Positions 1 through 8,715 of a stretch of DNA of 64,000 nt are shown piece after piece. Within the stretch, counting starts at the first letter, position 1, and the number at the start of each line of letters is the position of its first letter. Under the pieces are notes generated by a model. The model was not told the origin of the DNA and searched no databases. It worked only from the letters and a program-made list of their open reading frames with translations. The translations under genes and the position numbers were made by a program. Source of the DNA: Clostridium sp. AM34-11AC (lineage in GTDB: Bacteria; Bacillota; Clostridia; Lachnospirales; Lachnospiraceae). Location of the stretch: the NCBI RefSeq assembly GCF_003435375.1, contig NZ_QWGL01000001.1, forward strand, positions 558,001-622,000, written 5' to 3'.

Positions 1-638
1 AGGCCTGGAACAAAGCCGTTGAAGCCTTGAAGCTTGTCGGCATCCCGGAAGCCGAGAAACGGATGGATGCCTATCCTCACGAGCTTTCCGGAGGTATGTG
101 CCAGCGTGTCATCATCGCCATGGCTGTCTGCGGACATCCGAAGCTCATCATCGCTGACGAGCCGACGACCGCCCTCGATGTGACCGTACAGGCACAGGTT
201 CTTGAGCTTTTAAAGGATCTCCAGAAGAAGCTCAACACAGCGATCTTACTCATCACCCACAACCTTGGCGTTGTCTGGGAGATGTGCGACACCGTCATGG
301 TCATGTATGCAGGAAATACCGTAGAATACGCGGATACAAAGACGCTCTACAAAGAGCCGCTTCACCCGTACACCTGGGGTCTTTTAGACTCCATGCCGAA
401 ACTCAGCAGCTCCACGAAGGAGGACTTAAAGACGATCCCGGGCGCACCGCCGGATCTCCGCCTTACCGGCCACTGCTGCAACTTTTATAACCGCTGTCCT
501 TACGCGACGGAGATCTGTAAACAGCAGGTACCACCGCTTAAGGAAGTCGCTCCCGGACATTTCGTGGCATGCCACAGACAGGACGGCGAGCACAGATTAA
601 CACGAGGGGAAGTGAATGTGACATGCAAAAAAATGTAA
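1..638 (+). CDS. Oligopeptide/dipeptide ABC transporter ATP-binding protein (OppD/DppD type), 5' truncated
   Basis: The frame is open from the first bases of the window, so only the C-terminal ~211 residues of a protein usually ~320-340 aa long are visible. It supplies ATP hydrolysis for a peptide importer on the cytoplasmic face of the membrane. Visible motifs are the ABC signature LSGGMCQR, Walker B LIIADEPTTALD and the switch His in LLITHNLG. The C-terminal oligopeptide-transporter extension has the Cys pattern CCNFYNRCPYATEIC. Walker A lies outside the window. It overlaps the next ATPase gene by 16 bp, so the two are translated as a pair. The substrate (di- or oligopeptide, or nickel) cannot be told from this part. 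Confidence 0.93.
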   Translation, partial: AWNKAVEALKLVGIPEAEKRMDAYPHELSGGMCQRVIIAMAVCGHPKLIIADEPTTALDVTVQAQVLELLKDLQKKLNTAILLITHNLGVVWEMCDTVMVMYAGNTVEYADTKTLYKEPLHPYTWGLLDSMPKLSSSTKEDLKTIPGAPPDLRLTGHCCNFYNRCPYATEICKQQVPPLKEVAPGHFVACHRQDGEHRLTRGEVNVTCKKM

Positions 639-1597
639 TCATGAGCGTCGATCATCTCAGTAAGGATTTCGTGATCCGCGGAAAAAAAATAGGGGAAAAG
701 AGTAAGCTTCTCCACGCATTGAGCGATGTTTCTTTTGATATTTATGAGGGTGAAACCCTTGGCATCATCGGTGAGTCCGGATGCGGCAAATCCACACTTG
801 GACGCTGTCTTGTAAAGCTCCACAAGCCGTCCGCCGGAACGATCACCTACAATGGCAAGGATCTCTGGAATCTGCCGGTCTATGAGCGTGAGGCAGCCCG
901 CAGGGACATCCAGATGATCTTTCAGGATCCGTATTCCTCTCTGGACCCGAGAAAAACAGCTTCCTACTCTATTGAAGAAGCGATGAAGGTCCACCACATC
1001 GGTGACACCGCAAGAGAGCGCCGCCAGAAAGCATTAGAGTCTCTTCAGGAGGTCGGTCTCGACATCCAGCACATGGAGCGCTATCCCCACGAGTTCTCTG
1101 GCGGCCAGAGACAGCGTGTGAACATTGCCCGCGCCCTCTCCATGGAGCCGAAGATCATCGTCTGCGACGAGCCGGTATCCGCACTGGACGTTTCAATCCA
1201 GGCACAGGTCATCAACCTCTTCCGCCGCCTGCAGAAGCAGTTTAACCTGACTTATGTTTTCATCTCCCATGACCTCGGCATCATCAAGTACATCAGCGAC
1301 CGGATCATGATCATGTATCTGGGACGTGTCATGGAGTTCTACACTTCGGAGGGAATCTACGCAGATCCGAAGCACCCATACACACAGGCGCTGCTCTCCG
1401 CGATCCCGCCGGAAAGTCCCTTTGATAAAAAAGAGCGTCTGCCCCTCACCGGCGACATCCCGAGTCCCATCGGGGATCAGGTTGGCTGCCCGCTCGCAGG
1501 CCGCTGCCCGCACTGCACGGAACGCTGTAAGAAAGAGATTCCGAAGCTTGTGGACACCGGTGACGGACATATGGTGGCTTGTTTCCTGTACGAATAA
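623..1597 (+). CDS. Oligopeptide/dipeptide ABC transporter ATP-binding protein (OppF/DppF type)
   Basis: Second ATPase of the peptide importer, 324 aa, a normal length for OppF/DppF. The ATG at 623 is chosen over an upstream in-frame start because a purine-rich GAGGGGAAG site lies just before it and the protein then begins like the family (MQKNVIMSVDHLSKDF). Walker A is GESGCGKST, the signature is FSGGQRQRV, Walker B is IIVCDEPVSALD, and the switch His is in FISHDLG. The C-terminal extension ends with a Cys-rich GCPLAGRCPHCTERC motif typical of these subunits. The start overlaps the 3' end of the preceding ATPase gene. A MITE-like repeat with an internal terminator hairpin follows, so the transcript probably ends near 1750. 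Confidence 0.95.
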   Translation: MQKNVIMSVDHLSKDFVIRGKKIGEKSKLLHALSDVSFDIYEGETLGIIGESGCGKSTLGRCLVKLHKPSAGTITYNGKDLWNLPVYEREAARRDIQMIFQDPYSSLDPRKTASYSIEEAMKVHHIGDTARERRQKALESLQEVGLDIQHMERYPHEFSGGQRQRVNIARALSMEPKIIVCDEPVSALDVSIQAQVINLFRRLQKQFNLTYVFISHDLGIIKYISDRIMIMYLGRVMEFYTSEGIYADPKHPYTQALLSAIPPESPFDKKERLPLTGDIPSPIGDQVGCPLAGRCPHCTERCKKEIPKLVDTGDGHMVACFLYE

Positions 1598-1680
1598 GCT
1601 TTCACATCCGCAGCACCTGTCCGGGCAGGAAAGTACCCGTTTCAGCTTTTTCTGCACCTGGCAGATTCATAACTGGCTTT

Positions 1681-1811
1681 GTAACTGTTCATTCCTCACA
1701 GTTACGCACAAAAATCCATTCCACATCGGCTGTGCCGATAGGATTTTTGCCTTCTAGTCTAAGTTTTCTTACGGTCAGCGCAGTAAATGCGCAGACCTGC
1801 TGAACAGTTAC
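1681..1811. repeat. MITE-like intergenic repeat, copy A (complete)
   Basis: 131-bp element bounded by perfect 11-bp terminal inverted repeats, GTAACTGTTCA at 1681-1691 and TGAACAGTTAC at 1801-1811. Inside it, AAAAATCC (1710-1717) pairs with GGATTTTT (1741-1748) and ATCGGC pairs with GCCGAT, giving a hairpin flanked by A- and T-runs that can terminate transcription both ways. Copies B (15957-16087) and C (31329-~31430) share the same internal order; A and B agree at roughly 83% of positions by eye. It separates the peptide transporter genes from the M20 gene. Confidence 0.75.
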
Positions 1812-1841
1812 CTGACTTTTTTATAAAGGAGTAATAAAACA

Positions 1842-3200
1842 ATGGTAGATTCTAAAAAATTAATTTCTCTCGTCGAAAAATACGAAAAACTGATCTATGA
1901 CACCGCTGATCATATCTGGGCACACCCGGAGACGGGATACCGCGAGTGGAAGACTTCCGCCTACATGGAACAGCATTTTGAGGAGCTTGGATACGCACTT
2001 ACAAAAGCCGGCAACATCCCTGGATTCTACACAGATCTCGACACAGGAAAGCCGGGTCCGAAGATCGCGATCCTCGGCGAGCTGGACTCCCTGATCGTTG
2101 CAAACCACCCGTGCTGTGATCCGGAGACCCATTACGTCCACGCCTGCGGCCATCATGCCCAGTGTGCCGTTCTTCTCGGAACTGCCGCTGCCTTAAAGGA
2201 GCCGGGCGCTCTCGACGGTCTCTGCGGATCCATCCGTTTCATCTCCGTTCCGGCTGAGGAGCTTATTGAGCTTGGATACCGCGAAAGCTTAAGAAAACAG
2301 GGCATCATCAAATATTTCGGCGGAAAAGTTGAATTCATCCATCGTGGATACTTTGACGGTGTCGATATGGCGATGATGATCCATTCCGGCAAGCTCCCGG
2401 AAGGAAAAGCGCTCTCCATCAGCGACGGATGCAACGGCTGTGTCACAAAAAATATCACATTCAAAGGAATTTCCGCCCACGCAGGCGGCTCGCCGGAGAA
2501 CGGCAGAAATGCCCTCTACGCCGCAACCTGCGCTTTAAACTCCGTCAATGCCCTTCGTGAGACATTCACAGACAATGACCATATCCGTTTTCACCCGATC
2601 ATCACAGAGGCCGGTCTCGCCGTCAATGCGATCCCGGAGACAGCGAAGGTGGAATCCTATGTGCGCGGAGCTTCCTTCGACGCGATCCGCAAATACAATA
2701 CAAAAGTAAATCAGGCTCTCGCCGCTTCCGCCGCCGCCATCGGCTGCAATGTGGAGCTTGATGACCATCCGGGCTACTTCCCGTTAAATAACGATAAAAA
2801 TATGGCCGCTGTCATGAAAGAGGCTATGGAGACTGTTGCAGGCCCTGACAGCGTCGTTGAGGGCGGCTGGGGAACCGGCAGCACCGATATGGGCGATGTG
2901 TCCGCTATCATGCCGGTCCTTCACCCGCACGCAAACGGTTCCATCGGAACAGGTCATGGCAAAGATTACTATGTTCAGGATAAGAAGCTCGGCTGTCTCT
3001 ATCCGGCAGAATGCCTTGTGCTCACCGCCGCAAAGCTTCTTGCGGACGATGCCTCTCTCGGAAAGAAAGTCATCGCGGAAGCAAAACCGTATTTCAAGTC
3101 AAAAGAAGAGTATCTTGCCGCTATCGATGCGATCACCATGGATAAGGATGCTGTTGTATACAACGAGGACGGTACGATCACTCTTAACTTTACAAAATAG
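1842..3200 (+). CDS. M20 family amidohydrolase (AbgB/M20D-like)
   Basis: 452-aa zinc-dependent amidohydrolase or peptidase of the M20D clan, probably cleaving an N-acyl or aminobenzoyl-glutamate-type amide or a small peptide in the cytoplasm. The metal site is seen in YVHACGHHAQ (about residue 100), the acidic pair in PAEELIELGY, and a later dimerisation-type segment in FKGISAHAGGSPENGRN. The length fits AbgB-like proteins (430-480 aa) better than the ~390-aa hippurate hydrolases. A strong AAAGGAG site lies 10 bases before the ATG. It follows a peptide importer after a MITE-like repeat, which suggests hydrolysis of imported compounds. That link is inference, because the repeat may insulate the two transcription units. 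Confidence 0.88.
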   Translation: MVDSKKLISLVEKYEKLIYDTADHIWAHPETGYREWKTSAYMEQHFEELGYALTKAGNIPGFYTDLDTGKPGPKIAILGELDSLIVANHPCCDPETHYVHACGHHAQCAVLLGTAAALKEPGALDGLCGSIRFISVPAEELIELGYRESLRKQGIIKYFGGKVEFIHRGYFDGVDMAMMIHSGKLPEGKALSISDGCNGCVTKNITFKGISAHAGGSPENGRNALYAATCALNSVNALRETFTDNDHIRFHPIITEAGLAVNAIPETAKVESYVRGASFDAIRKYNTKVNQALAASAAAIGCNVELDDHPGYFPLNNDKNMAAVMKEAMETVAGPDSVVEGGWGTGSTDMGDVSAIMPVLHPHANGSIGTGHGKDYYVQDKKLGCLYPAECLVLTAAKLLADDASLGKKVIAEAKPYFKSKEEYLAAIDAITMDKDAVVYNEDGTITLNFTK

Positions 3201-3275
3201 ATTTCAACCGGTCTTATCAAACATTTATTCTGCTTTTATCTGCGTTAGATTTACGGAAAGGACGGGAGATCTTGT

Positions 3276-3944
3276 ATGAAAAACTTTGTTATCACAGTTG
3301 CCAGAGGATTCGGCTCCGGCGGACGTGCAATCGCCGCCAAGCTGGCGGATGAACTGAATATCCACAGCTACGACAATCGTATCCTGACGCTCGCTTCCCA
3401 GTACAGCGGTTATCCGGAACATTACTTTAAAGAGGCCGACGAGACCTTAAACGGCAGTCTGATCACGAAGCAGCTTCAGGCACTGCCGAAACGCCATTCA
3501 CCGACCGGTGAGTTATCGAGATTTACTTCAGATGACCGGCTCTTCGAGTACCAGAAGATCATTATTGAGAAGCTTGCCTCGTCGGAGTCCTGTGTCATCG
3601 TCGGCAAATGTGCTGATTATATCCTTAAGGACTATGACAACGTGGTCAGCATCTATGTGGAGGCACCGAGAAGCTATACCCTGCGCCGTGTCATGGAACG
3701 CATGGATGACATTACTGTCGAGGAAGCGCACCATCTGATCACGAAAACGGACAAGTACCGCGCGGACTATTATAAGTATTACACCGGCGGCAACTACTGG
3801 ACAAATCCGGTCAACTATGACCTGACCTTCAACAACGCCAGACTCGGTGACGATCGCTGCGTGAAGCTTGTTCTCGAGTGTATGAAGTTGAAATTTGGGG
3901 ATGATTTCAAAGAATATATGAAGAGTATCGGAAAAGATATTTGA
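3276..3944 (+). CDS. Cytidylate kinase-like family protein
   Basis: 222-aa P-loop protein of the cytidylate-kinase-like family common in Clostridia. The N-terminus VITVARGFGSGGRAIAAKLA is an unusual nucleotide-binding loop without the canonical GxxxxGKS, as in this family. Later segments DNRIL, VIVGKCADYIL and VYVEAPRSYTLRRVMERM resemble the CMP/dCMP kinase core. The true substrate is not known for these proteins, so Cmk activity should not be assumed. A GGGAG site sits before the ATG. The gene ends just before a GC-rich terminator and is convergent with the shikimate-kinase-like gene. Confidence 0.82.
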   Translation: MKNFVITVARGFGSGGRAIAAKLADELNIHSYDNRILTLASQYSGYPEHYFKEADETLNGSLITKQLQALPKRHSPTGELSRFTSDDRLFEYQKIIIEKLASSESCVIVGKCADYILKDYDNVVSIYVEAPRSYTLRRVMERMDDITVEEAHHLITKTDKYRADYYKYYTGGNYWTNPVNYDLTFNNARLGDDRCVKLVLECMKLKFGDDFKEYMKSIGKDI

Positions 3945-4013
3945 TATGCTATTTCACTTAATTTTGTAATACCGGCACCGGGGTCTTTCCAATCCTGTCC
4001 CCGTGCCCGGGTT

Positions 4014-4048
4014 CCCCGCCGCGTTCCCCTCTCTCTCGCGCGGCGGGG
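4014..4048 (+). terminator. Intrinsic terminator
   Basis: Ten-base-pair GC-rich stem CCCCGCCGCG (4014-4023) with CGCGGCGGGG (4039-4048), followed by ATATTTTATTTC on the plus strand. It ends the cytidylate-kinase-like transcript. The T-rich run also contains the stop region of the convergent gene. Confidence 0.85.
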
Positions 4049-4053
4049 ATATT

Positions 4054-4566
4054 TTATTTCTCTAAATTCTCAAAATACGCTCTCAGCTCATCCACCAGCT
4101 CACCGAACTCTTTTCCGGTCTCATCCAGTGTGATGTCCGCATATTTCTCGTAGTACGGAAGTCTCTCATTGTAGAGATCCCGGAGTGTCATGCCGTCCTT
4201 TAAGACAACACCGCGGTCCACAAGGTTCCCGAGACGTGATTCCAGATCCTCATAGCGAAGCTTCAGGTACACGATCGTCGCGGTCTCTTTGTAGTGTTCC
4301 ATGGCCTTCGCCTCATAGATCACACTACCGCCCGGCGCGATCACGGACTTCTCTACATCCAGCTCCAGGTTTGCCTGCTCCTCGACACGCAGGAAACCGT
4401 CATCGCCCTCTTCCGCGATGATCTCCTTCAAAAGCTTTCCGGTCTTCTCCTGGATCACAAGATCCACATCCACGAAGGAATATCCAAGACGCTTCGCAAG
4501 AAGCACGCCGATGGTGCTCTTTCCGGACGCCGGCATTCCGATCATCAGAATATTTTTTTTCTTCAT
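4054..4566 (-). CDS. Shikimate kinase-like P-loop kinase
   Basis: 170 aa, the usual size of shikimate kinase (AroK/AroL), which phosphorylates shikimate in chorismate synthesis. Walker A is GMPASGKST, the substrate-binding Asp pair is in FVDVDLVI, and the later APGGSVIY segment corresponds to the GGG shikimate-binding loop. Two details are atypical: GGG is GGS, and the conserved F-R-x-x-E motif appears as FLRVEEQ, with one extra residue between Phe and Arg. No other aromatic pathway gene is nearby. A related small-molecule kinase of unknown substrate is therefore possible. The gene stands alone on the minus strand. Confidence 0.75.
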   Translation of the reverse strand: MKKKNILMIGMPASGKSTIGVLLAKRLGYSFVDVDLVIQEKTGKLLKEIIAEEGDDGFLRVEEQANLELDVEKSVIAPGGSVIYEAKAMEHYKETATIVYLKLRYEDLESRLGNLVDRGVVLKDGMTLRDLYNERLPYYEKYADITLDETGKEFGELVDELRAYFENLEK

Positions 4567-4645
4567 AACTTATGCCTCGCTCTTTTGTCTGTCGCTGTAA
4601 TTATCTCTGGTTAACTGTTCCGTATGACTGCAGTCACTCTGCAGA

Positions 4646-5434
4646 CTACTTCTGTCTCTTCTTATCATTCCGCGGACCGTCGGATTTCTGACTATTCGCC
4701 TTTCTGGTTTGTTCCGGCCGGGTAGTTGCTTTCTTTCCGCCGTTCACGTCTGCAGACTTTCGAACTTTCCCGGCACCTCCGGCTTTTTCCGCTGATTTTG
4801 AAGTTTTCCTGCCAGCCTTCGCACCCTTTTCCGCTGATTTTGAAGTTTTCCTGCCAGCCTTCGCACCCTTTTCCTGCTTTCTCACGCTGTACCCGAAGCT
4901 TCCCAGCTCCTCGCCCATCCCATAATATCTTCCATGGGAATAGGCTAACGGCTTCGCCATGGAAAGATGGAAGGTGTCCTTCTCATCCATGTACGCTTCG
5001 TCCACATCCACCGCCACGACATCGGCGATAAACATATGATGGCTTCCCAGCTCTTCCACCTTCACAACGCGGCACTCGATGTTCACCGGGCTCTCTTTGA
5101 TCACCGGTACATCCACCACGTTCGCCTTCTCCGGGGTCAGCCCGGTCTCTTTCCACTTATCCACGTCGCGCCCGGAGCGCACGCCGCAGTAGTCTGTCGC
5201 CCAGGCCATAGACTCCGTCGTCAGGTTTACGACGAACTCCCCAGTTTCCTTCATCATATGGTAGGAGTGTCGTTCCGACCGGACACTGATGGACAGCATC
5301 GGCGGATTCGTACAGATGGTTCCCGCCCATGCCACCGTAAAAATATTCGAATTTCCTTCCCGGTCAGCCACCGTCACAAGGACAGCCGGAACCGGGTACA
5401 GCATATTTCCTGGTTTAAACTGTCGTTTTCCCAT
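4646..5434 (-). CDS. Flavin reductase family protein with a Lys-rich repetitive tail
   Basis: 262 aa. Residues 1-~185 form a complete flavin reductase (split-barrel FMN-binding) domain: PVPAVLVTVADREGNSNIFTVAW, NPPMLSISVR, EFVVNLTT and a C-terminal LAYSHGRYYGMGE. Such proteins bind FMN and act as NAD(P)H:flavin reductases or ferric reductases in the cytoplasm. The last ~75 residues are a basic, low-complexity tail rich in Lys, Ser, Ala and Gly that contains a 14-residue unit twice in tandem (AKAGRKTSKSAEKG), perfect at DNA level. Most homologues end after the split barrel, so the tail is an addition. It resembles histone-H1-like or AlgP-like tails and might bind nucleic acid; that is inference. 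Confidence 0.85.
   Translation of the reverse strand: MGKRQFKPGNMLYPVPAVLVTVADREGNSNIFTVAWAGTICTNPPMLSISVRSERHSYHMMKETGEFVVNLTTESMAWATDYCGVRSGRDVDKWKETGLTPEKANVVDVPVIKESPVNIECRVVKVEELGSHHMFIADVVAVDVDEAYMDEKDTFHLSMAKPLAYSHGRYYGMGEELGSFGYSVRKQEKGAKAGRKTSKSAEKGAKAGRKTSKSAEKAGGAGKVRKSADVNGGKKATTRPEQTRKANSQKSDGPRNDKKRQK
4789..4872. repeat. Perfect 42-bp tandem duplication inside the flavin reductase gene
   Basis: The unit at 4789-4830 is repeated without change at 4831-4872, each beginning CCGCTGATTTTGAAG on the plus strand and ending GCACCCTTTT. It encodes 14 residues in frame, so copy number could change without breaking the gene. Perfect identity suggests recent duplication. Confidence 0.9.
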
Positions 5435-5552
5435 CTTTACAGATCCTGCCTTTCTTCAATCGCGACCTTTCCGGCCTCTCACACCTGCAGTGTCTGCTAT
5501 CCGCACTTCCTTTCAAATGCGTAACAACTGCTGCTCCCAACTTATAAATACG

Positions 5553-5604
5553 GCAGCCCGGTCATGACTTCTCCCGATCCGACCGTGTCAGACAACCGGG
5601 CTGC
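5553..5604 (-). terminator. Probable terminator of the pyrophosphatase gene
   Basis: GCAGCCCGG (5553-5561) pairs with CCGGGCTGC (5596-5604) around a 34-base loop. It lies just after the minus-strand pyrophosphatase stop. The trailing sequence on that strand is T-rich (CGTATTTATAAG) but not a clean T-run. Confidence 0.5.
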
Positions 5605-5617
5605 TGCAAAAAATTTG

Positions 5618-7291
5618 CTACTGTAATGCCATCATGATCTGCGGCGCAAGCTGTTTCTTTCTGGAAACAACGCCCGGAAGCTTCACGATTCCGGTCTGTC
5701 CGCTGACGTTCTCCATATCCTCATCCTTTACATGGAACGCATTGGCAATAAGCTGCTCCGCTCCCTGTCCGGTGCAGATCAGATCTGTGGACTCTGTCAG
5801 AATGTTTGTGAGCATGAAGAACATCATGTCGATCTCATGCTGCTCTCTCTCTTTCTCCGTGTATGCGGACATTCTTGTTCTCAGATCCTTGAGCTCCACT
5901 GCATTTAAGGAGGTGATCTGGCCGATTCCGAATACGGAATTTCCTACTGTGAATCTCTTAAAATCCTGGTAGAAAATATCGCCGTCGGATTTTCCCTTCA
6001 GGTTGCTTCCTGCGGAGAACATGTCGATGGCATACTTCTCGATATCGAGACCAGCGATCTGCGCAAGGGCGAGTCCGGCTGCCTTATCGATCGGCGTGCA
6101 GGTCGGGGAACGGAATAACAGGGTATCGGAGATGATCGCACTGCATAAGAGTCCTGCCGTTGTCTTGTCGATCTCTATGTGGTTCTCCTGGTACATCTGG
6201 TAGATGATGGTCGCGGTGCAGCCGAGGGGCTGGTTTCTGAAGAATACCGGGGACATGGTCTCAACAGTTCCGAGACGATGGTGGTCGATGATCTCGCGGA
6301 TATCGGCGCTCTCCATGCCCTCTACGGCCTGGCTCTTCTCGTTGTGGTCCACAAGGATGATACTCTTTCCCTTTGCGCCTAAGAGGTTACGTCTGGAGAT
6401 CATGCCGATGTACTTTCCGTCAGAATCAAGAATCGGGAAATCGCGGTGTCTCTTGCTCGCCATGATCTCGCGGATATCGTCGAGGTAATCTTCCTCAGAG
6501 AATTCGATGATGTTTTCCTTCGTCATAAAGTAGCTGATCGGCATGGACTGGTTGATCAGACGGGCTGTTGTGTAGGTGTCATACGGTGTCGTAATGACTG
6601 CACAGCCGCGCTCCTGTGCCAGTTTGCGGATCGTAAGGGATACACCTGCGCCCTCGCAGACGATAATGCAGCCTGCTTCCATCTCGATGGCACAAAGCTG
6701 GGACTCATAACGGTTTCCGAGGATGACCAGGTCATGTTTTTCGATATAGTTCTCCATCAGGTCCGGGTTTGCGGCCGCGATCAGGACTTTTCCGCGGTCA
6801 AAATATGCCTCAGAATCGCCGACTACCATACTTCCTTCCAGAGTATCAAGGATGTTCGCGTACTTCGTGCACGCTTTTGAGATAATGCTGCTGTCATATA
6901 AGTTCATGTAGGACTTGGTGATATCGCCGATCGTGATAACGCCCTCCAGGAGACCTTCCTCCGTCACACACGGAAGTGTGACGACGTTGTTCTCCTGCAT
7001 GAGTCCCCATGCATTCTTTAAGGAAATTCCACGGGACACGCCTTTTGTCTTGCGGATCTCGATGTCCTTGACCTGCGTCTTGACGTTCTCCACGAGGCGC
7101 GGGGCCTTTAATTTAAAATAATCTAACACATACTGTGTCTCCGGGTTTACATTTCCGGCACGGCACGGCTCATAATTCTCGCCGGTAAGCTGATGCTTGA
7201 AACCAGCATAGCAGATGGCTGAGCAGATGGAATCCGTGTCAGGATTTCTGTGTCCCAGGACAAGTGTTTTTTTCAGTTCTTCAACTGCCAT
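5618..7291 (-). CDS. ppaC: Manganese-dependent inorganic pyrophosphatase with CBS and DRTGG domains (CBS-PPase)
   Basis: 557 aa, much longer than the ~310-aa simple family II enzyme, because a regulatory insert splits the DHH domain. Order: DHH start with LGHRNPDTDSICSA; a first CBS motif (~75-130); a DRTGG-like domain (~135-245); a second CBS motif (~250-305) containing RDFPILDSDGKYIGM; the DHH remainder with IIDHHRLG; and a DHHA2 domain ending SRKKQ. It hydrolyses pyrophosphate with Mn2+ or Co2+ in the cytoplasm. In characterised clostridial homologues adenine nucleotides bind the CBS pair, AMP or ADP inhibiting and ATP or diadenosine polyphosphates activating. The full domain set suggests such control here. 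AAGGAGAAG precedes the ATG. Confidence 0.93.
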   Translation of the reverse strand: MAVEELKKTLVLGHRNPDTDSICSAICYAGFKHQLTGENYEPCRAGNVNPETQYVLDYFKLKAPRLVENVKTQVKDIEIRKTKGVSRGISLKNAWGLMQENNVVTLPCVTEEGLLEGVITIGDITKSYMNLYDSSIISKACTKYANILDTLEGSMVVGDSEAYFDRGKVLIAAANPDLMENYIEKHDLVILGNRYESQLCAIEMEAGCIIVCEGAGVSLTIRKLAQERGCAVITTPYDTYTTARLINQSMPISYFMTKENIIEFSEEDYLDDIREIMASKRHRDFPILDSDGKYIGMISRRNLLGAKGKSIILVDHNEKSQAVEGMESADIREIIDHHRLGTVETMSPVFFRNQPLGCTATIIYQMYQENHIEIDKTTAGLLCSAIISDTLLFRSPTCTPIDKAAGLALAQIAGLDIEKYAIDMFSAGSNLKGKSDGDIFYQDFKRFTVGNSVFGIGQITSLNAVELKDLRTRMSAYTEKEREQHEIDMMFFMLTNILTESTDLICTGQGAEQLIANAFHVKDEDMENVSGQTGIVKLPGVVSRKKQLAPQIMMALQ

Positions 7292-7602
7292 TGATCTTCT
7301 CCTTCTATTGCGTTTTTCTCAGACGTACAAATAAGAATGTGTTACAATAACTTCATAGTTCGTTCACAATTTGTTCACATTTGTTTTTTATACTTATTGC
7401 ATAAACAAAAAGTCGTTTGACTTAACCAACTAGACAAATTGCACATAGATTTTTCATAATTGCCCCGGTTGTCGCGACCGGGGTCTCCTCTTTTTTAGAG
7501 GTAATGTGTGTCCGCTTATGGCGGACACTTTTCTTTTTCACCCATACATGCGCTATGTGCGTTCACAGCAAAAAGGGAGTCCGTCACCGGACTCTCTCTT
7601 CT
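7292..7602. other. Intergenic region with three hairpins
   Basis: 311 bases between the glucokinase 3' end and the pyrophosphatase start, both on the minus strand. From the pyrophosphatase side it is AT-rich, with a direct repeat GTTCACAATTT/GTTCACATTT near 7365-7384. It then holds hairpins at 7463-7483 (CCCCGGT/ACCGGGG), about 7507-7527 (GTGTCCGC/GCGGACAC) and 7577-7594. The first two are followed by T-rich runs on the plus strand, although no plus-strand gene precedes them. No convincing promoter was placed. Confidence 0.5.
7570..7594 (-). terminator. Terminator of glucokinase gene
   Basis: GAGTCCG (7577-7583) pairs with CGGACTC (7588-7594) with a four-base loop. On the minus strand it is followed by CCTTTTTG. 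It lies 8 bases past the glucokinase stop codon. Confidence 0.8.
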
Positions 7603-8544
7603 TTATCCGATGATCAGCTTCGCGGCACCGTAGATTCCGGCATCATTTCCAAGCTTCGCAAGAACGATGTCCGCCTTCTTTGTTGCCATCGGAGATAACT
7701 CATCGTGGTACCTCTTAATAATATCAGTCAGGAATGTTCCGGCCTTGGATACACCGCCGCCGATCAGGAATGCCTGTGGATCCAGAACCATGGAGATCGT
7801 CGCAAGAGCCCAGCCAAGGTAATAGCAGGACTTATTGAGGGATTCCAGTGCAAGCGCATCTCCCGCCTTCGCTGCATCCAGCACGTTCTTCGCGCTGATG
7901 TTCTTTAAGCTTCTGAGAGTGGACGGGCGGTTATCTGCCGCCAGCATTCTTCTTGCGGTTCTGGCGATTCCTGTCGCGGAAGCCACCTGCTCTAAGCAGC
8001 CGTGTCCGCCACAATTGCACGCCTCTTTCTCACCTTCCATCACATGGATATGGCCGATCTCACCGCCGACCCCCTGTTCGCCGGTCCAGATCTTTTCATT
8101 CAGGATAATGCCGCCGCCGACGCCGGTTCCCAGAGTTACCATGACAAGGTTTTTGTAGCCTTTTCCGCCTCCCTGCCACATCTCACCGAGAGCCGCGACG
8201 TTCGCGTCATTTCCGCTTTTTACGACCATACCATCCAGCAGTCTGCTGAGCTCCTGCTGTGGATTTCCGGCCTTCCAGCCGAGGTTTACACACACTTCGC
8301 AGTGTCCGTTCGGAAGAACCGGTCCAGGGAATCCCATTCCCGCTCCGGAAAAATCAGAGAGCTCCAGACCGCTTTCCTTTGCCATTCTGCGGATCGAAGC
8401 CGCAATATCGCCCAGGATATACTTTCCGTTCTCCTCTTTTCTTGTCGGAATCTCCCACTTCTTTACGAGAGTTCCGTCTTCCTCAAAGATACCGAGCTTC
8501 ACGCTTGTTCCGCCGATATCGATTCCAATACACTTTAAACTCAT
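7603..8544 (-). CDS. glcK: ROK family glucokinase
   Basis: 313-aa cytoplasmic kinase that phosphorylates glucose to glucose-6-phosphate with ATP. The start at 8544 is set by a GGGGAG site seven bases upstream and by the family N-terminus MSLKCIGIDIGGTSVKLG; the frame is open further upstream but looks non-coding there. The phosphate loop DIGGTS, a sugar-binding ENG/GNDAN region, GTGVGGG, and the ROK zinc motif CNCGGHGCLEQ are all present. It has no N-terminal helix-turn-helix, so it is an enzyme and not a ROK repressor. The transketolase gene lies 171 bp upstream on the same strand, and pgi is also in the window, consistent with a house-keeping sugar role. Confidence 0.93.
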   Translation of the reverse strand: MSLKCIGIDIGGTSVKLGIFEEDGTLVKKWEIPTRKEENGKYILGDIAASIRRMAKESGLELSDFSGAGMGFPGPVLPNGHCEVCVNLGWKAGNPQQELSRLLDGMVVKSGNDANVAALGEMWQGGGKGYKNLVMVTLGTGVGGGIILNEKIWTGEQGVGGEIGHIHVMEGEKEACNCGGHGCLEQVASATGIARTARRMLAADNRPSTLRSLKNISAKNVLDAAKAGDALALESLNKSCYYLGWALATISMVLDPQAFLIGGGVSKAGTFLTDIIKRYHDELSPMATKKADIVLAKLGNDAGIYGAAKLIIG

Positions 8545-8715
8545 GTGTGCTCCCCTTTTCCCTGATTTTCCGCTATCCGTCCAACAACGGCTTTCAGCCA
8601 TCTGTCCGGACAGCACACGACCTTGCGGAGCTGCCGCCCCATAGTCCAGGCGCCAGCCCCTATTTTTCACAGCCGCCCATTTCACATCGGGCTGCCGCAT
8701 TTTCCATCTATCTGA

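Noticed and set aside
4726..5031. Plus-strand frame with repeated PLILKFSCQPSHPF
   Set aside because: It is the shadow of the tandem repeat in the flavin reductase gene on the other strand.
7362..7384. GTTCAC direct repeats as DnaA or Rex binding sites
   Set aside because: They do not match TTATCCACA or the Rex consensus and only two copies are present.
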